A stretch of 64,000 nt of DNA from Bacteroidales bacterium (GTDB taxonomy: Bacteria; Bacteroidota; Bacteroidia; Bacteroidales; UBA10428). Numbering within the stretch: the first letter of the stretch is position 1; every line of letters begins with the position of its first letter. The stretch is from contig JAFGEO010000055.1 in NCBI GenBank assembly GCA_016931575.1, forward strand, positions 1-64,000. Reading direction: 5' to 3'. This document shows, in pieces, positions 7,819 through 16,850 of this stretch. Made by a program: the position numbers and the translations under genes. The notes below the pieces were generated by a model. That model saw nothing but the letters and a program-made list of their open reading frames with translations. It was not told where the DNA came from and did not search any database.

Positions 7819-10458
7819 CTATAATCCCAGACGATAAGACAATTTAAGAAGGATCACACTTCGTGAGTCAGTTTCAAAACTTACCGGTTTGATATTGTTC
7901 CTGAAATTAAAATCTCCGTCATTATTGAAATCATTCCCATTGAGTGACCACACCAGGTAAAGTATGGACCCGGGCCGGTATTCCCAGCGGCCAACCAGGT
8001 TAAGATTGAAATCGAAGAACCTGAAGTCGGGCTGGTCAAAACTATAATCGCTTGTGCCATCCCTGTTTTCATCGACAGAATAGACCTGGTTATCGCCGTC
8101 GTAACTAAGTTGAGATTCAGTATCGTAAGTTGCGTAGCGGTCGTTGACATTCTCAGCAACCCCGTTGGTAATGTATTTGAAATCGGTGTAGTTTCCCCCT
8201 GTCAGGAAGGGCATCATGTAGAGCTGAATTGTCAGGTCGGGGGTGATGTTCAGATCGCTGCGGATAGTCATCTGTATGGTAGTCTGGTTCAGGTCACCCC
8301 TGATATAGCGAGGTTCTTCGAGGTCGTCCAGGGAACTTACATATTCGAGCTCATTAAAATTTCTGATGAATCCCGGATTCAGGGAAATATTCCAGGCATC
8401 GGACATCTGGAAGCGAATAAAAGCGAAATGTCCGTTTGATTTTGAAAGTTGCTGATCCTGCCGGTTGATAAAGAACTGGTAGGCAAGCATTACTTTCTTA
8501 CGTTCATCGGTTTCAAAATAGGAGAATAAATTGGTAGTACCTTCGTAAAGTACTTTAGGGCCACCGCGAAGGGCATCGGTAGTGTACCCGGGTGCATCAC
8601 GGTCAATCCCAAGTCCAATGCTCCAATAGTTATTAAAGCTTGCATGTCCGTTAAAATTACCTCCGAAGTACTTGTGTTCCAACCCAAATGTTGTGGCGTA
8701 CCATTGGTTGAAATTAAGGTTGATGCTCCGGAAAATCCACCAGGGCTCTGTTTGGTTGAAACCTACCCATAAAATCTCCTGAATTTCATCATTCCGGTTA
8801 TGATATCCCAGCTCTTTGAGGTGGAAGCCCGGGGAACGGGCTGTTATCCAGACCAGGTACCTGATTTTACTGTTTCCTGCTTTCCCAACTTGTACGGTTG
8901 CTCCAAATCCATCCAGCTGTGTGAGGGTGGAATCCGCTACCATATGGTTCTGGTCGGGCCGCTGAAAGTAATGTGGGGAGGAGACCTGTGTATTATAAAT
9001 TGCCTCTTCGGTACCGATCACCCGGCTGGCAGCAGCCATCACATTGATATAGTAGGTTTTGTCTTTCCATTGATGTGTGAAGTCGATGCCGGAGGTATAG
9101 GCCTGACTGTGCATAAAATCCTGCAGGGCGGGTTCATCGGGTCTCCGGTTCGTTGCCGTAAAAATTGCTCCCAGTTGGGTATTCGACTCATTCAGATCTT
9201 TTTGAACACGGGAGACAAAATAATTGGTCATGGGTTCTATGATGACTTCCTCCCTCTCTGAATCAGATTCTCTTGAAATTATCGCATGTTCCTGCTGTGT
9301 CACACTTTCCAGTACTCCAACCGACCAGCCTTTCTCAGTTTTTCCGGTAAGCTTGAAAGCCCCCAGGATGCTGGTGTTGCCAGGCCGTTTCATATATTCA
9401 CCGTCAGCCAGCTCGGGCCAATAGCTTGGCGTTGAACCAATACGGCGTGAGTAGAATAAATTGTCGTTGCCCAGGGGGCCCCCACCGTTCAGCAGGCGGA
9501 AGCTCAGGATATTTTTTCCTTCAATGAAGAATGGGCGTTTTTCATCAAATTTGGTTTCGTAGGTTGTCAGGTTCATCTCTGAAGGGTCCGATTCAACCTG
9601 TCCAAAGTCCGGATTAAGCGTAAAATCAAGGGTCAGGTTATTGGTCAGGCCTACTTTACCATCCAACCCGGTATTTAAGATCAGGTCACGGCCATCTGAA
9701 AAGGGGTTACCTTCTTCGGGTTCATAGGTTTCCAGTCCTGTAGCAAGGTAGGGGGTGACCTCCTTCTGTTTTTGGGGTTTAATAGCTGAAATACCATGCA
9801 ATTCACCGAAAAGATTTACCATTTCGGGTGCATTTGGGGAGATAAACTCCCATACGGAATATTCTTCGTTCCGGTAGATCCTTCTCCCGATTTCCAGACC
9901 CCATACATACTCGTCTTTTAGCGTAAACCGCAACTGAGAAAGCGGTATACTGGCTTCCACCGTCCAGCCTTCGGAGTTTATTTCCGTTTTCACATCCCAG
10001 ATAGGGTCCCAGCTGGAATCCCAGTTCCCGCCATTCGTAACGACTTCATCTATCTTTACTCCAGCAGCGCTAACGCCAAAAGAAAAGGCCGTTTTCAGAT
10101 CATGGTAACTATCAATGATGATCTTCACCCAGTCGCCTATATCGCCATCACGTCGTGACATTCGCCTCACAATGCTGTCAGGGGCAGTATCGTAACACAT
10201 GACAGCAAAATAGATGTTGTTATCGTCATAGATTACTTTAAACCGGGTTTTCTGACTTGCAGGTGCCTCGGCATGGGGCTGCATCTGCACGAAATTATTG
10301 GCCCAATCTACCTGGTCCCAGGCAGCATCATCGAAAACGCCATCAATTCGAGGTGCGGGGCCCTCAATTTTTTGGGTGGTGTAAATTTTCTTTTGTGCGC
10401 TAACTGCAAAAACAGCAACAATCAGCAAAATACATGACAGAAGAATTCTGCGCGTCAT
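7819..10458 (-). CDS. DUF5916 outer-membrane protein with N-terminal CBM9-like domain
   Basis: An exported protein of about 879 residues. The ORF track opens at a TTG (10491); the ATG at 10458 leads straight into a proper signal peptide (MTRRILLSCILL...SAQ), so I prefer it. A carbohydrate-binding family 9-like sandwich fills about 30-230 (PRIDGVFDDAAWDQV is its usual opening). The rest is a DUF5916 region with alternating aromatic beta-strands ending in an aromatic/Leu C-terminus (LKLSYRLGL), typical of an outer-membrane beta-barrel. In Bacteroidota such proteins are widespread and of unknown role, often suspected in sugar or peptide binding at the surface. It is monocistronic. Confidence 0.9.
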   Translation of the reverse strand: MTRRILLSCILLIVAVFAVSAQKKIYTTQKIEGPAPRIDGVFDDAAWDQVDWANNFVQMQPHAEAPASQKTRFKVIYDDNNIYFAVMCYDTAPDSIVRRMSRRDGDIGDWVKIIIDSYHDLKTAFSFGVSAAGVKIDEVVTNGGNWDSSWDPIWDVKTEINSEGWTVEASIPLSQLRFTLKDEYVWGLEIGRRIYRNEEYSVWEFISPNAPEMVNLFGELHGISAIKPQKQKEVTPYLATGLETYEPEEGNPFSDGRDLILNTGLDGKVGLTNNLTLDFTLNPDFGQVESDPSEMNLTTYETKFDEKRPFFIEGKNILSFRLLNGGGPLGNDNLFYSRRIGSTPSYWPELADGEYMKRPGNTSILGAFKLTGKTEKGWSVGVLESVTQQEHAIISRESDSEREEVIIEPMTNYFVSRVQKDLNESNTQLGAIFTATNRRPDEPALQDFMHSQAYTSGIDFTHQWKDKTYYINVMAAASRVIGTEEAIYNTQVSSPHYFQRPDQNHMVADSTLTQLDGFGATVQVGKAGNSKIRYLVWITARSPGFHLKELGYHNRNDEIQEILWVGFNQTEPWWIFRSINLNFNQWYATTFGLEHKYFGGNFNGHASFNNYWSIGLGIDRDAPGYTTDALRGGPKVLYEGTTNLFSYFETDERKKVMLAYQFFINRQDQQLSKSNGHFAFIRFQMSDAWNISLNPGFIRNFNELEYVSSLDDLEEPRYIRGDLNQTTIQMTIRSDLNITPDLTIQLYMMPFLTGGNYTDFKYITNGVAENVNDRYATYDTESQLSYDGDNQVYSVDENRDGTSDYSFDQPDFRFFDFNLNLVGRWEYRPGSILYLVWSLNGNDFNNDGDFNFRNNIKPVSFETDSRSVILLKLSYRLGL

Positions 10459-10587
10459 GGTTATGGTTTTGGTTTTTACAAAATAACGCAAAGCCGCTAA
10501 ATGTTCATGGGTACTCCCTGTAAATTAATGTCAAAAGAATGTAAAAAATTGTAAAATGAGGGGTCGGGAGAGGCAGCTGATCCCGGT

Positions 10588-11010
10588 TTATTTTATGAGA
10601 GAGCATTTGTTCAGGGCAACATCTGTAAGGTATCCGTTACATATTCCTTTTACAGTAATTGCACTACCTTTTCTGAAGGAACCGGCGTTTGCTACGGAGC
10701 TGTCAAAGGTGCATAACACACCAAACAGGTCTTCCGGGCTTTTTAGTACAATCGTGGTAGATGTTTCTTTGATGGTGATCTCATCGATTTCGCCATGCAC
10801 CTCGATAATTTTTCCTCCATAGCGCTTCATTGCCTGCGATTCATTTGTCTCAAAGGCACTGACCAAAGCTGCGGCAGAGATCACGAAATCTGCTTTCTCA
10901 TTTTCCACCGAAAGCGGGGCATCCTGAAATACCATGCGATAGGCCAGAAATCCCCCTATTCCGGCAATAAGCAGGAAGGAAATTAAAATGATCAGTAGTT
11001 TTCTTGACAT
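10588..11010 (-). CDS. Membrane-anchored OB-fold protein (tRNA_anti-like)
   Basis: A protein of about 140 residues. The ATG at 11010 is chosen over the upstream TTG at 11043, which would overlap yceI. One N-terminal membrane anchor (LLIILISFLLIAGIGGFLAY) is followed by an OB-fold of the tRNA_anti-like group: GKIIEVHGEIDEI, a central strand TTIVLKS, then GSAITVKGICNGYL. These envelope OB-folds are not expected to bind tRNA. It is the last gene of the operon cytochrome lipoprotein - DUF5777 - YceI - OB-fold, starting about 10 bases after the yceI stop. Role unknown; a periplasmic binding or scaffold role is inference. Confidence 0.85.
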   Translation of the reverse strand: MSRKLLIILISFLLIAGIGGFLAYRMVFQDAPLSVENEKADFVISAAALVSAFETNESQAMKRYGGKIIEVHGEIDEITIKETSTTIVLKSPEDLFGVLCTFDSSVANAGSFRKGSAITVKGICNGYLTDVALNKCSLIK

Positions 11011-11020
11011 AACGGGAGAT

Positions 11021-11563
11021 TTATCGGGTGTATGTAGCGTCAACTGTTACTTCTATTTCATTAGCTATCTTCTTCCGGGTAACTTCAGGAATCGAGATAT
11101 TATAATCTGTAGGATTAACCTTAAACGTTGATTTCGTAATTAGCTCGTCCTTGGTAACAGTAATACTCCCTTTCACCCGGATGGCCTTTGTGACCCCGTG
11201 AATGGTAAGATTCCCGGATACATCTGCCACATAGGTTCCAGGAACCTCAAAATCAATTTCTTCAGGATTCATGATAGAGCCTTCAAAGGACGATTTTGGG
11301 TACTGATCGGACTCCATAAAATTCTCATTAAAATGCTCCTGCATGAGGGCTTTTTCAAATTCAAAGGAACGGATCAGCAGTTTAAACTGCATGGAACCGC
11401 TTTCAGTATCCAGAATGCCCACAGCCTGTCGGTTGATGGCCTCAATATCTTCGATAGGGGTATGGGAGTAAAATTTCACCTGACCTGTTTTGGTGATATA
11501 TTGTTTAGCACTTGCAAAAGAAGTGCTCAGGATCAGGATTGCGGCAAAAATTATAGTTTTCAT
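11021..11563 (-). CDS. YceI-family periplasmic lipocalin-like protein
   Basis: A 180-residue secreted protein. The ATG at 11563 is chosen over TTG 11587 because it begins a clean signal peptide (MKTIIFAAILILSTSFASA). The mature chain follows the YceI pattern: KTGQVKFYSHTP, then SMQFKLLIRSFEF, ESDQYPKSSFEG and DVSGNLTIHGVTK. YceI proteins form an eight-stranded barrel that holds isoprenoid or quinone-like lipids in characterised members. Standing in one operon with a haem lipoprotein and a DUF5777 barrel, it may carry a lipid or quinone ligand for envelope redox work, which is inference. Confidence 0.93.
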   Translation of the reverse strand: MKTIIFAAILILSTSFASAKQYITKTGQVKFYSHTPIEDIEAINRQAVGILDTESGSMQFKLLIRSFEFEKALMQEHFNENFMESDQYPKSSFEGSIMNPEEIDFEVPGTYVADVSGNLTIHGVTKAIRVKGSITVTKDELITKSTFKVNPTDYNISIPEVTRKKIANEIEVTVDATYTR

Positions 11564-11607
11564 AACAAAGGTTTTTATAGTTAACAATCAAAATGAGAAA
11601 TTGATCA

Positions 11608-12486
11608 TTACAGGCTAAAAACCCGTGAAATATTAAAGCCAAGTCGGATATCACCATCCAGCCAGTTTCCGGTGGTCTCTCCGATAAAACCCTTTTCAGT
11701 CATGGCGGTGGAATTTGTGATATGAAGCTGGAATACATGGCCGCCGGTTTCAATATCGACGCCAACCGATAGGGGTGCAAAGGTGGGAGTTGCCTGTTGA
11801 TTTTGCGCCCTGGGGAATACATAGTAGTACTCGGCATTTACTGAGATCCTGCGGGTGATTTTATACCGGCCCCCAATTCCAAGCGCCCAGATATCGTTTG
11901 CATCCTGCTCGGTATCAACCAGGTTATTATGGATATAGGTCGGGTTGATTTCTAAGGAGAAATTCTGGTTGAATTTTCGGGCAATAAGTACCTGGTGCAC
12001 ATAGCTCACCCTGTACAAAAACGGGAGCGATGCTTCCTGTTCCCATCGCAGGGTGTTTACTGTTGTTGCAGCCAGGTATGAAACAGAAACCGGCATTAGC
12101 TTTTCACCCTTTGATTGCCGCAGCAATGACAATTTAAGGAAGCCATCATAAGCTTTTTCGTAGGTACTTCGCCCGACGCCTATCATAATCCAGTCGGTAA
12201 TGCCATATTCCAGTGAGATTCGCATGCTGGCCTGATCAAGGCCCCAGAACTCATAGGCTCCGTTATTGAAGGCTCCGAAGCGGTGCGAGATCCTGAAGTC
12301 CATTTGCCGGGCAGGCATCCGTTCGATGGAATGGCCGCTAACGATGCGTGTCGATTTGAAGGTTGCCAGGGTATACTGTGTACCACTTTCTGTAGCTTCC
12401 TCAAGAAGTTCGTCAATATCCTGGGCTGCCGCCGATGGGGCCAGGCATAAGGATAGTAAAATCAGGTACAATATTTTCCGGTGCAT
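11608..12486 (-). CDS. DUF5777-family outer-membrane beta-barrel protein
   Basis: A 292-residue protein with a signal peptide (LAPSAAAQ) and then beta-strand-rich sequence ending in an aromatic/hydrophobic strand (LGFNISRVFSL). The opening TLATFKSTRIVSGHSIE and the RISHRFG block match the DUF5777 family of Bacteroidota. It is flanked in one operon by a haem-c lipoprotein upstream (11-base gap) and yceI downstream. Barrel plus haem lipoprotein suggests an envelope complex, but no electron path can be shown from sequence. Confidence 0.88.
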   Translation of the reverse strand: MHRKILYLILLSLCLAPSAAAQDIDELLEEATESGTQYTLATFKSTRIVSGHSIERMPARQMDFRISHRFGAFNNGAYEFWGLDQASMRISLEYGITDWIMIGVGRSTYEKAYDGFLKLSLLRQSKGEKLMPVSVSYLAATTVNTLRWEQEASLPFLYRVSYVHQVLIARKFNQNFSLEINPTYIHNNLVDTEQDANDIWALGIGGRYKITRRISVNAEYYYVFPRAQNQQATPTFAPLSVGVDIETGGHVFQLHITNSTAMTEKGFIGETTGNWLDGDIRLGFNISRVFSL

Positions 12487-12497
12487 AGCGGTACCTT

Positions 12498-12869
12498 TTA
12501 ATTTTCAGGGGTGCCCTGGCTGATCCAGGAAGAAACTACCTTCAGGGTACAGCTATCCAGCTTGCTGCTCCTGCGGGGCATGGGAGAGAAGCCCTCCTGA
12601 TGATTGATGGAACCTTCAAGGCTTCCATCGTCCACACGATTGATCACATCAGAATAATTTTCAAGGAAGATATTGCCCCCAAACATTCCGGCATGTGTAT
12701 TGTCGTGGCAGCCGTAACAATGACTGCTAAGGACAGGTTCTATGTCTTCGGAGTAATTCAGGGATAAGGTATCACATTGTGAAGCGTTTGCTGACAGGAG
12801 CGATTCTTCGCTTTCATAATAACATGCTGCACAAAGCAAAGCAGGTATGATAAGGAGGAAAAGGCGCAT
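12498..12869 (-). CDS. Single-haem c-type cytochrome-like lipoprotein
   Basis: A 123-residue protein. The lipobox LLCAAC at about residue 16 gives a lipid anchor. One haem-c attachment motif, CYGCH, lies near residue 51, inside the usual opening YSEDIEPVLSSHCYGCH of small Bacteroidota cytochrome domains. A possible distal Met lies in FSPMPRR. It is the first gene of a four-gene operon (with DUF5777, YceI and an OB-fold protein). Related domains are often called planctomycete-type cytochrome c. Covalent haem and redox function are inferred from the motif. Confidence 0.88.
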   Translation of the reverse strand: MRLFLLIIPALLCAACYYESEESLLSANASQCDTLSLNYSEDIEPVLSSHCYGCHDNTHAGMFGGNIFLENYSDVINRVDDGSLEGSINHQEGFSPMPRRSSKLDSCTLKVVSSWISQGTPEN

Positions 12870-13190
12870 AGCTTGATTCTGAGTTCTGGTGGAATACTGA
12901 TTGCATTACCCTTTCAAATTCCTGAAAGGTGGACAGGTCAAGAATTATCTATCCCGAATTTAATCTTTCATTCGAATAAATACTAAGTTATCGACAAAAA
13001 AGAAAGAAGTCCTGCGATTTTGTATGTGCAAAAAGATTCGTTGAGGGAGAAGAAATTGGAAGGACAAAAAGATGGGGATGTCAAAAGTCTTTAAATTTCA
13101 GAATGAACACTTCCCGGACTTTTGACAGCCTCCTGATTTATCTGCCGGAATCTGAATTGGATGATTCCTACTGTGTGGGCTGGTTATTTT
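12870..13190. promoter_or_regulatory. Intergenic region with an 11-base inverted repeat
   Basis: No gene is supported in these 321 bases. TGTCAAAAGTC at 13079-13089 and its exact reverse complement GACTTTTGACA at 13117-13127 are separated by 27 bases. On the minus strand, the direction of both flanking genes, a short T run follows about ten bases later. It could be a loose terminator for the siaC-like gene or a two-half-site operator for the cytochrome operon. Confidence 0.45.
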
Positions 13191-13568
13191 CTATAGGTAT
13201 ATGTCAGCACATTCATTGAAGGTGAACCGGATCCGATCAAGGGATTCCATATATATTTCGGCAGTCTCAATGCTATCTTCATCTCCTTCTTCATAGTGCC
13301 AGTTTACTACTGCCGACTTGATTTCTTCGCAGTCGTCCACAAGCTGCAACAGCTGAAGGAGCTTTTTACTGGAAGCTGTATTGATATATTCAAGGTATAT
13401 GTCCAAAACAATATGCTCGGCATTCAGTCCACTAATATACCCGATGAGCGGATCAAAAAATGCAGCTGCATTTTCCGGGAATGCCCGGCCTTCCATTTTC
13501 AAATGTCCGTTCGGATTGAAAGTGATTTTCGGAGTCTGTTTTGTTGCCTTAATGGTTAGTTTTTCCAT
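13191..13568 (-). CDS. SiaC-family (DUF1987) regulatory phosphoprotein
   Basis: A protein of about 125 residues when started at ATG 13568 (MEKLTIKATKQTPKI), the usual family start; the longer track ORF adds an unlikely 31-residue extension. SiaC proteins have a STAS-like fold, are phosphorylated on one Thr by SiaB-type kinases and dephosphorylated by SiaA-type PP2C phosphatases, and control diguanylate cyclases in Pseudomonas. The phosphosite region is visible as YLEYINTASSKKLL (Thr about 64). No siaB, siaA or cyclase gene is nearby, so it is an orphan here and its partners must be encoded elsewhere. Confidence 0.88.
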   Translation of the reverse strand: MEKLTIKATKQTPKITFNPNGHLKMEGRAFPENAAAFFDPLIGYISGLNAEHIVLDIYLEYINTASSKKLLQLLQLVDDCEEIKSAVVNWHYEEGDEDSIETAEIYMESLDRIRFTFNECADIYL

Positions 13569-13855
13569 CCTGGTAATTGTTGGTTGTAGTTTTTTTACGC
13601 CGGACCCCAGAGTAGGTTGGTATCGCTTGATGAAAGGCAAGGAATTGGTGATATTCGTCACTTTTTTAAAGGTAAACCGTTTTTTTATTCAGGAGTATAA
13701 TTGTTGGAATATCCTTATTGATATTGATCTACAGCTTTAATTTATGGCATCCGGACCAACAAAGCAGGGATTTTCAGGAAGGAGTGTAAATCACAGAAAA
13801 TTCAACCAGGGGCTTCGTATGGATGAGTTTCTGAAAGTGAGGATCGCGTACTCCT

Positions 13856-14545
13856 TTATTCAGCACAAGAGTCGCCGCTGTCTTGTGCTACTTTCTGGTT
13901 CTGAAAGAGTTTTCTCAGGTCTTCTACCGATTTCGTCCCTCTGTAATAGGTATTATTGATGAATAAAGCAGGAGTTCCTTTCAGACCTCTGTCTGAGGCA
14001 TTTTCAACATCTTTTCTTACGGTATTTATAGCGGCTTCATTGCTCAGGCATTCAGTAACATCTATACCAGCCTGCGCTGCCCAGCTGTCCAGTAATTCAC
14101 GACTGAAGGGTTCATAGCTGGAGAAAACCAGGTCGGTAAAATCCCAGAAATGTCCATTCCTGCGGGCACACTCTGCGGTTACTGCAAGGATTTTTGAGTG
14201 GCTGTGTATGCTAAGCGGAAGGTCCCTGAGGATCACCTTGACCTTTCCTGTTGTGATAAACTCACTTTCCAGGGCCTTGATATTCTGGTAAAGGTCCATG
14301 CAGTACGGACACTCAAAATCCACATAAGCCACCAGGGTGATAGGGGCAAAGTTACTTCCCCAGACCGGATCGTCGGCGGTAAGCTTGATGGTATCATCAC
14401 CGGTCATGGTGACAGGCTTTTCCTTGATAATGTATTCTTCAACTGGCCGGTCTAAATATCCGTTATGGTAAAGCAGAAACCATAAAATGGCCAGTAAGGC
14501 CAGCGTTTGCAGTGAGCTCAGGATGATGAGAATTTTATCTTTCAT
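13856..14545 (-). CDS. DsbA-family membrane-anchored thioredoxin-fold protein
   Basis: A 229-residue protein. One N-terminal membrane anchor (about 5-26) is followed by a DsbA-type domain. The active site FECPYC (C79, C82) and the cis-Pro loop KGTPALFINN are clear, and the region between them is the helical insertion expected of DsbA/Com1-type oxidoreductases. The chain ends with an extra Cys (DSGDSCAE). Probably a periplasmic thiol oxidase or isomerase, relevant to haem-c and Cys-rich envelope proteins such as the cytochrome lipoprotein nearby. Oxidase versus reductase direction cannot be read from sequence. Confidence 0.92.
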   Translation of the reverse strand: MKDKILIILSSLQTLALLAILWFLLYHNGYLDRPVEEYIIKEKPVTMTGDDTIKLTADDPVWGSNFAPITLVAYVDFECPYCMDLYQNIKALESEFITTGKVKVILRDLPLSIHSHSKILAVTAECARRNGHFWDFTDLVFSSYEPFSRELLDSWAAQAGIDVTECLSNEAAINTVRKDVENASDRGLKGTPALFINNTYYRGTKSVEDLRKLFQNQKVAQDSGDSCAE

Positions 14546-14670
14546 GATCTATGTGTTCATTTTAAGCTTCCGAATTTAATGATTCTTCTGATTTTGACGG
14601 GGGAAATGTTCTCCGGATTCTGTTTTTTAGCATTTATATGCCCTTAAGGCTGCCGCTAACCAGATTTCCT

Positions 14671-14678
14671 TACCTTTG
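14671..14678 (+). promoter_or_regulatory. Bacteroidota -7 promoter box (TAnnTTTG) before rsmA
   Basis: TACCTTTG matches the Bacteroidota housekeeping -7 consensus TAnnTTTG exactly and ends 16 bases before the rsmA ATG, implying a leader of about ten bases. No good -33 TTTG is found at the usual spacing. Confidence 0.5.
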
Positions 14679-14694
14679 GCAAAAATCTCGCTAA

Positions 14695-15468
14695 ATGCAG
14701 AAGGTAGGTGCAAAAAAAGGTTTGGGGCAACATTTTCTGAATGATGCAAATATTGCCCGGAAGATCGTGTCCTCCCTTGATTGCGAGGGAGTTAGATCCT
14801 TGATAGAGATTGGACCCGGAACGGGGATACTTACCGGTTTGCTTTTACAGGATCAGTTTCCTGAATTTACTGCTGTTGAGCTCGATAAGGAATCCATCGA
14901 CTATCTCAGGATTCATTACCCGGAGCATGCCGGGCGTTTTGTATTTGGAGACTTCCTTAAATATCCCCTGGAAAAACATGAAGGCCCCATTGCCCTGATC
15001 GGTAACCTCCCCTATTTCATATCAAGCCAGATTTTCTTTCGTGCCCTGGAATACAGGGATAGTGTAAGTCAGATGGTGTTTATGATACAGAAAGAGGTTG
15101 CTGAGCGCATTGCAGCACCCCCCGGAAATAAAACCTACGGCATCCTCAGTGTCTTGCTACAGGCGTATTATGATATCCATTACCTGTTCACTGTTCATGA
15201 ACATTGTTTCTCTCCGGCACCGAGAGTGAAATCAGCCGTAATCAGACTGAAACGCAATGATCGGGACCGTCTGGATTGTGAGCATTCCGATTTTCATAAA
15301 GTGGTAAAGGCCACTTTTAACCAACGGAGGAAGACCATACGGAACTCCCTTAAGAGTATTTTCTTAAATTTACCCATCGGGAGTGAATTGCTTACAAAAC
15401 GGCCTGAGCAACTTACTGTTGAACAGTTTGCTGAACTCACACGATCATTACGGAAGTTGAACCCTTAA
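14695..15468 (+). CDS. rsmA: 16S rRNA (adenine1518-N6/adenine1519-N6)-dimethyltransferase
   Basis: RsmA/KsgA dimethylates the two adjacent adenines in helix 45 of 16S rRNA using SAM, a late check in 30S assembly. In 257 residues: the family opening KKGLGQHFLNDANIARKI, SAM motif I LIEIGPGTGILTGLL (about 37-51), and the adenine-binding motif IV GNLPYFISSQI (about 102-112). The C-terminal domain carries FSPAPRVKSAVIRL and FNQRRKTIRNSL. Length and order are normal. It is followed 11 bases later by mgtE and may be co-transcribed with it. Confidence 0.98.
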   Translation: MQKVGAKKGLGQHFLNDANIARKIVSSLDCEGVRSLIEIGPGTGILTGLLLQDQFPEFTAVELDKESIDYLRIHYPEHAGRFVFGDFLKYPLEKHEGPIALIGNLPYFISSQIFFRALEYRDSVSQMVFMIQKEVAERIAAPPGNKTYGILSVLLQAYYDIHYLFTVHEHCFSPAPRVKSAVIRLKRNDRDRLDCEHSDFHKVVKATFNQRRKTIRNSLKSIFLNLPIGSELLTKRPEQLTVEQFAELTRSLRKLNP

Positions 15469-15479
15469 GACCTATTTCC

Positions 15480-16847
15480 ATGCCAGCCAGATTTGAACTT
15501 ACCCGGGAATTCATTGATGAGCTTAAAAAAGCAGTCGGGACCAACGATGAAACTTTGGTATATAACCTTGTTAAGGACCTCCATGCGGCTGATATAGCAG
15601 AGCTTTATGGCGGTTTGAGCATGGATGAGGCCAAGTATGTATACCTCCTTCTCGATAACGAAAAAGCCGGCGATGTCCTCATAGAGCTTGAGGAGGATGA
15701 CAGGGACCGCTTTCTTCACGCTTTACCCGGAGAAGTTATCGCCCGCCAGTTCATCGAGAAAATGGATTCCGATGATGCGGCTGACGTGATCGGGGACCTT
15801 CCCCAGGATAAGAAAGAGGAAGTACTTCAGAATATTGATGACCTCGAACAGGCGGGTGAGATTGTTGATCTGCTGGGATATCATGAGGATTCTGCCGGAG
15901 GTCTGATGGCGAAGGAACTCATCCAGGTGAATGAGAACTGGGATATTGAGACCTGTATCCGGGAGATCCGCAAGCAGGCCTCCGAAGTAGAGGAGGTTTA
16001 TTACGTCTACGTGGTGGACAATAACGAGATCCTGAAAGGCACAATATCCCTGAAGCGGATCATGCTGGCCCGGTCAAATGCCAAGGTTAAAAACATCTAT
16101 AAGCCGGATATTATCTATGTAAAGACCGATGCTTCCTCCGAAGATGTTGCCAACCTGATGGAAAAATATGATATCATCGCGCTGCCGGTTGTAGATGCTA
16201 TCGGCAGACTTGTGGGAAGGATCACCATCGATGATGTGGTGGATGTGATCAAGGAAGAAGCAGAAAAAGATTATCAGATGATCTCCGGTATTACCGAAGA
16301 CATTGAGCCATCGGATGATATCCTGGTAATTACCAGGGCGCGTATACCCTGGTTGTTTATCGGATTAGTCGGGGGAATACTCGGGGCACAGGTGATAGGC
16401 ATCTTCGAGAACGAAATCATTAAAGATGCCCGGCTGGCCATGTTCCTGCCGCTGATTCTTGCGATGGCGGGTAATGCCGGGGTACAGTCCTCTTCCATCG
16501 TGGTTCAGGGACTCGCCAGCAAATCCATTGACCTGGATTCAACCTGGAAGAAACTGTTGAAGGAATGTATGATCGGGCTGCTGATCGCTTCCGTATTTGC
16601 CGGCCTGATGCTTACCTATAACCTGATTTTCAGTCCCTCCCTGCACCTTACCATCACGGTGAGTGCAGCCCTGTTCTCTGTGATCATGTTCGCCTCGGTT
16701 TTCGGCACGTTTATCCCTCTTTTACTGAACCGTTTCAAGATTGACCCGGCAGTAGCTACGGGCCCTTTTATCACAACAATGAACGATATCCTCGGGATGT
16801 TTATTTACCTCGGATTAAGCCGTTTTTTGTATACCATACTTTCATAG
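15480..16847 (+). CDS. mgtE: Magnesium transporter MgtE
   Basis: A 455-residue homodimeric Mg2+ channel of the inner membrane. The cytosolic MgtE N domain (about 1-130, with DDAADVIGDLP) and a CBS pair (about 140-260, PVVDAIGRLVGRITIDD) form the Mg-sensing gate. Five membrane helices (about 285-455) follow, with the pore signature GNAGVQSSSIVV and a C-terminal PFITTMNDILGMFIY carrying the conserved pore Asp. All parts are present. Downstream lies a structured palindromic stretch separating it from purH. Confidence 0.97.
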   Translation: MPARFELTREFIDELKKAVGTNDETLVYNLVKDLHAADIAELYGGLSMDEAKYVYLLLDNEKAGDVLIELEEDDRDRFLHALPGEVIARQFIEKMDSDDAADVIGDLPQDKKEEVLQNIDDLEQAGEIVDLLGYHEDSAGGLMAKELIQVNENWDIETCIREIRKQASEVEEVYYVYVVDNNEILKGTISLKRIMLARSNAKVKNIYKPDIIYVKTDASSEDVANLMEKYDIIALPVVDAIGRLVGRITIDDVVDVIKEEAEKDYQMISGITEDIEPSDDILVITRARIPWLFIGLVGGILGAQVIGIFENEIIKDARLAMFLPLILAMAGNAGVQSSSIVVQGLASKSIDLDSTWKKLLKECMIGLLIASVFAGLMLTYNLIFSPSLHLTITVSAALFSVIMFASVFGTFIPLLLNRFKIDPAVATGPFITTMNDILGMFIYLGLSRFLYTILS

Positions 16848-16850
16848 ATT

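Noticed and set aside
8800-9261. ORF 8800-9261 (+)
   Set aside because: Antisense to the DUF5916 gene, whose frame shows signal peptide, CBM9 and barrel features; the antisense product shows none.
13741-13959. ORF 13744-13959 (+) as a gene
   Set aside because: Overlaps the DsbA-like gene on the other strand for most of its length and has no recognisable protein features.
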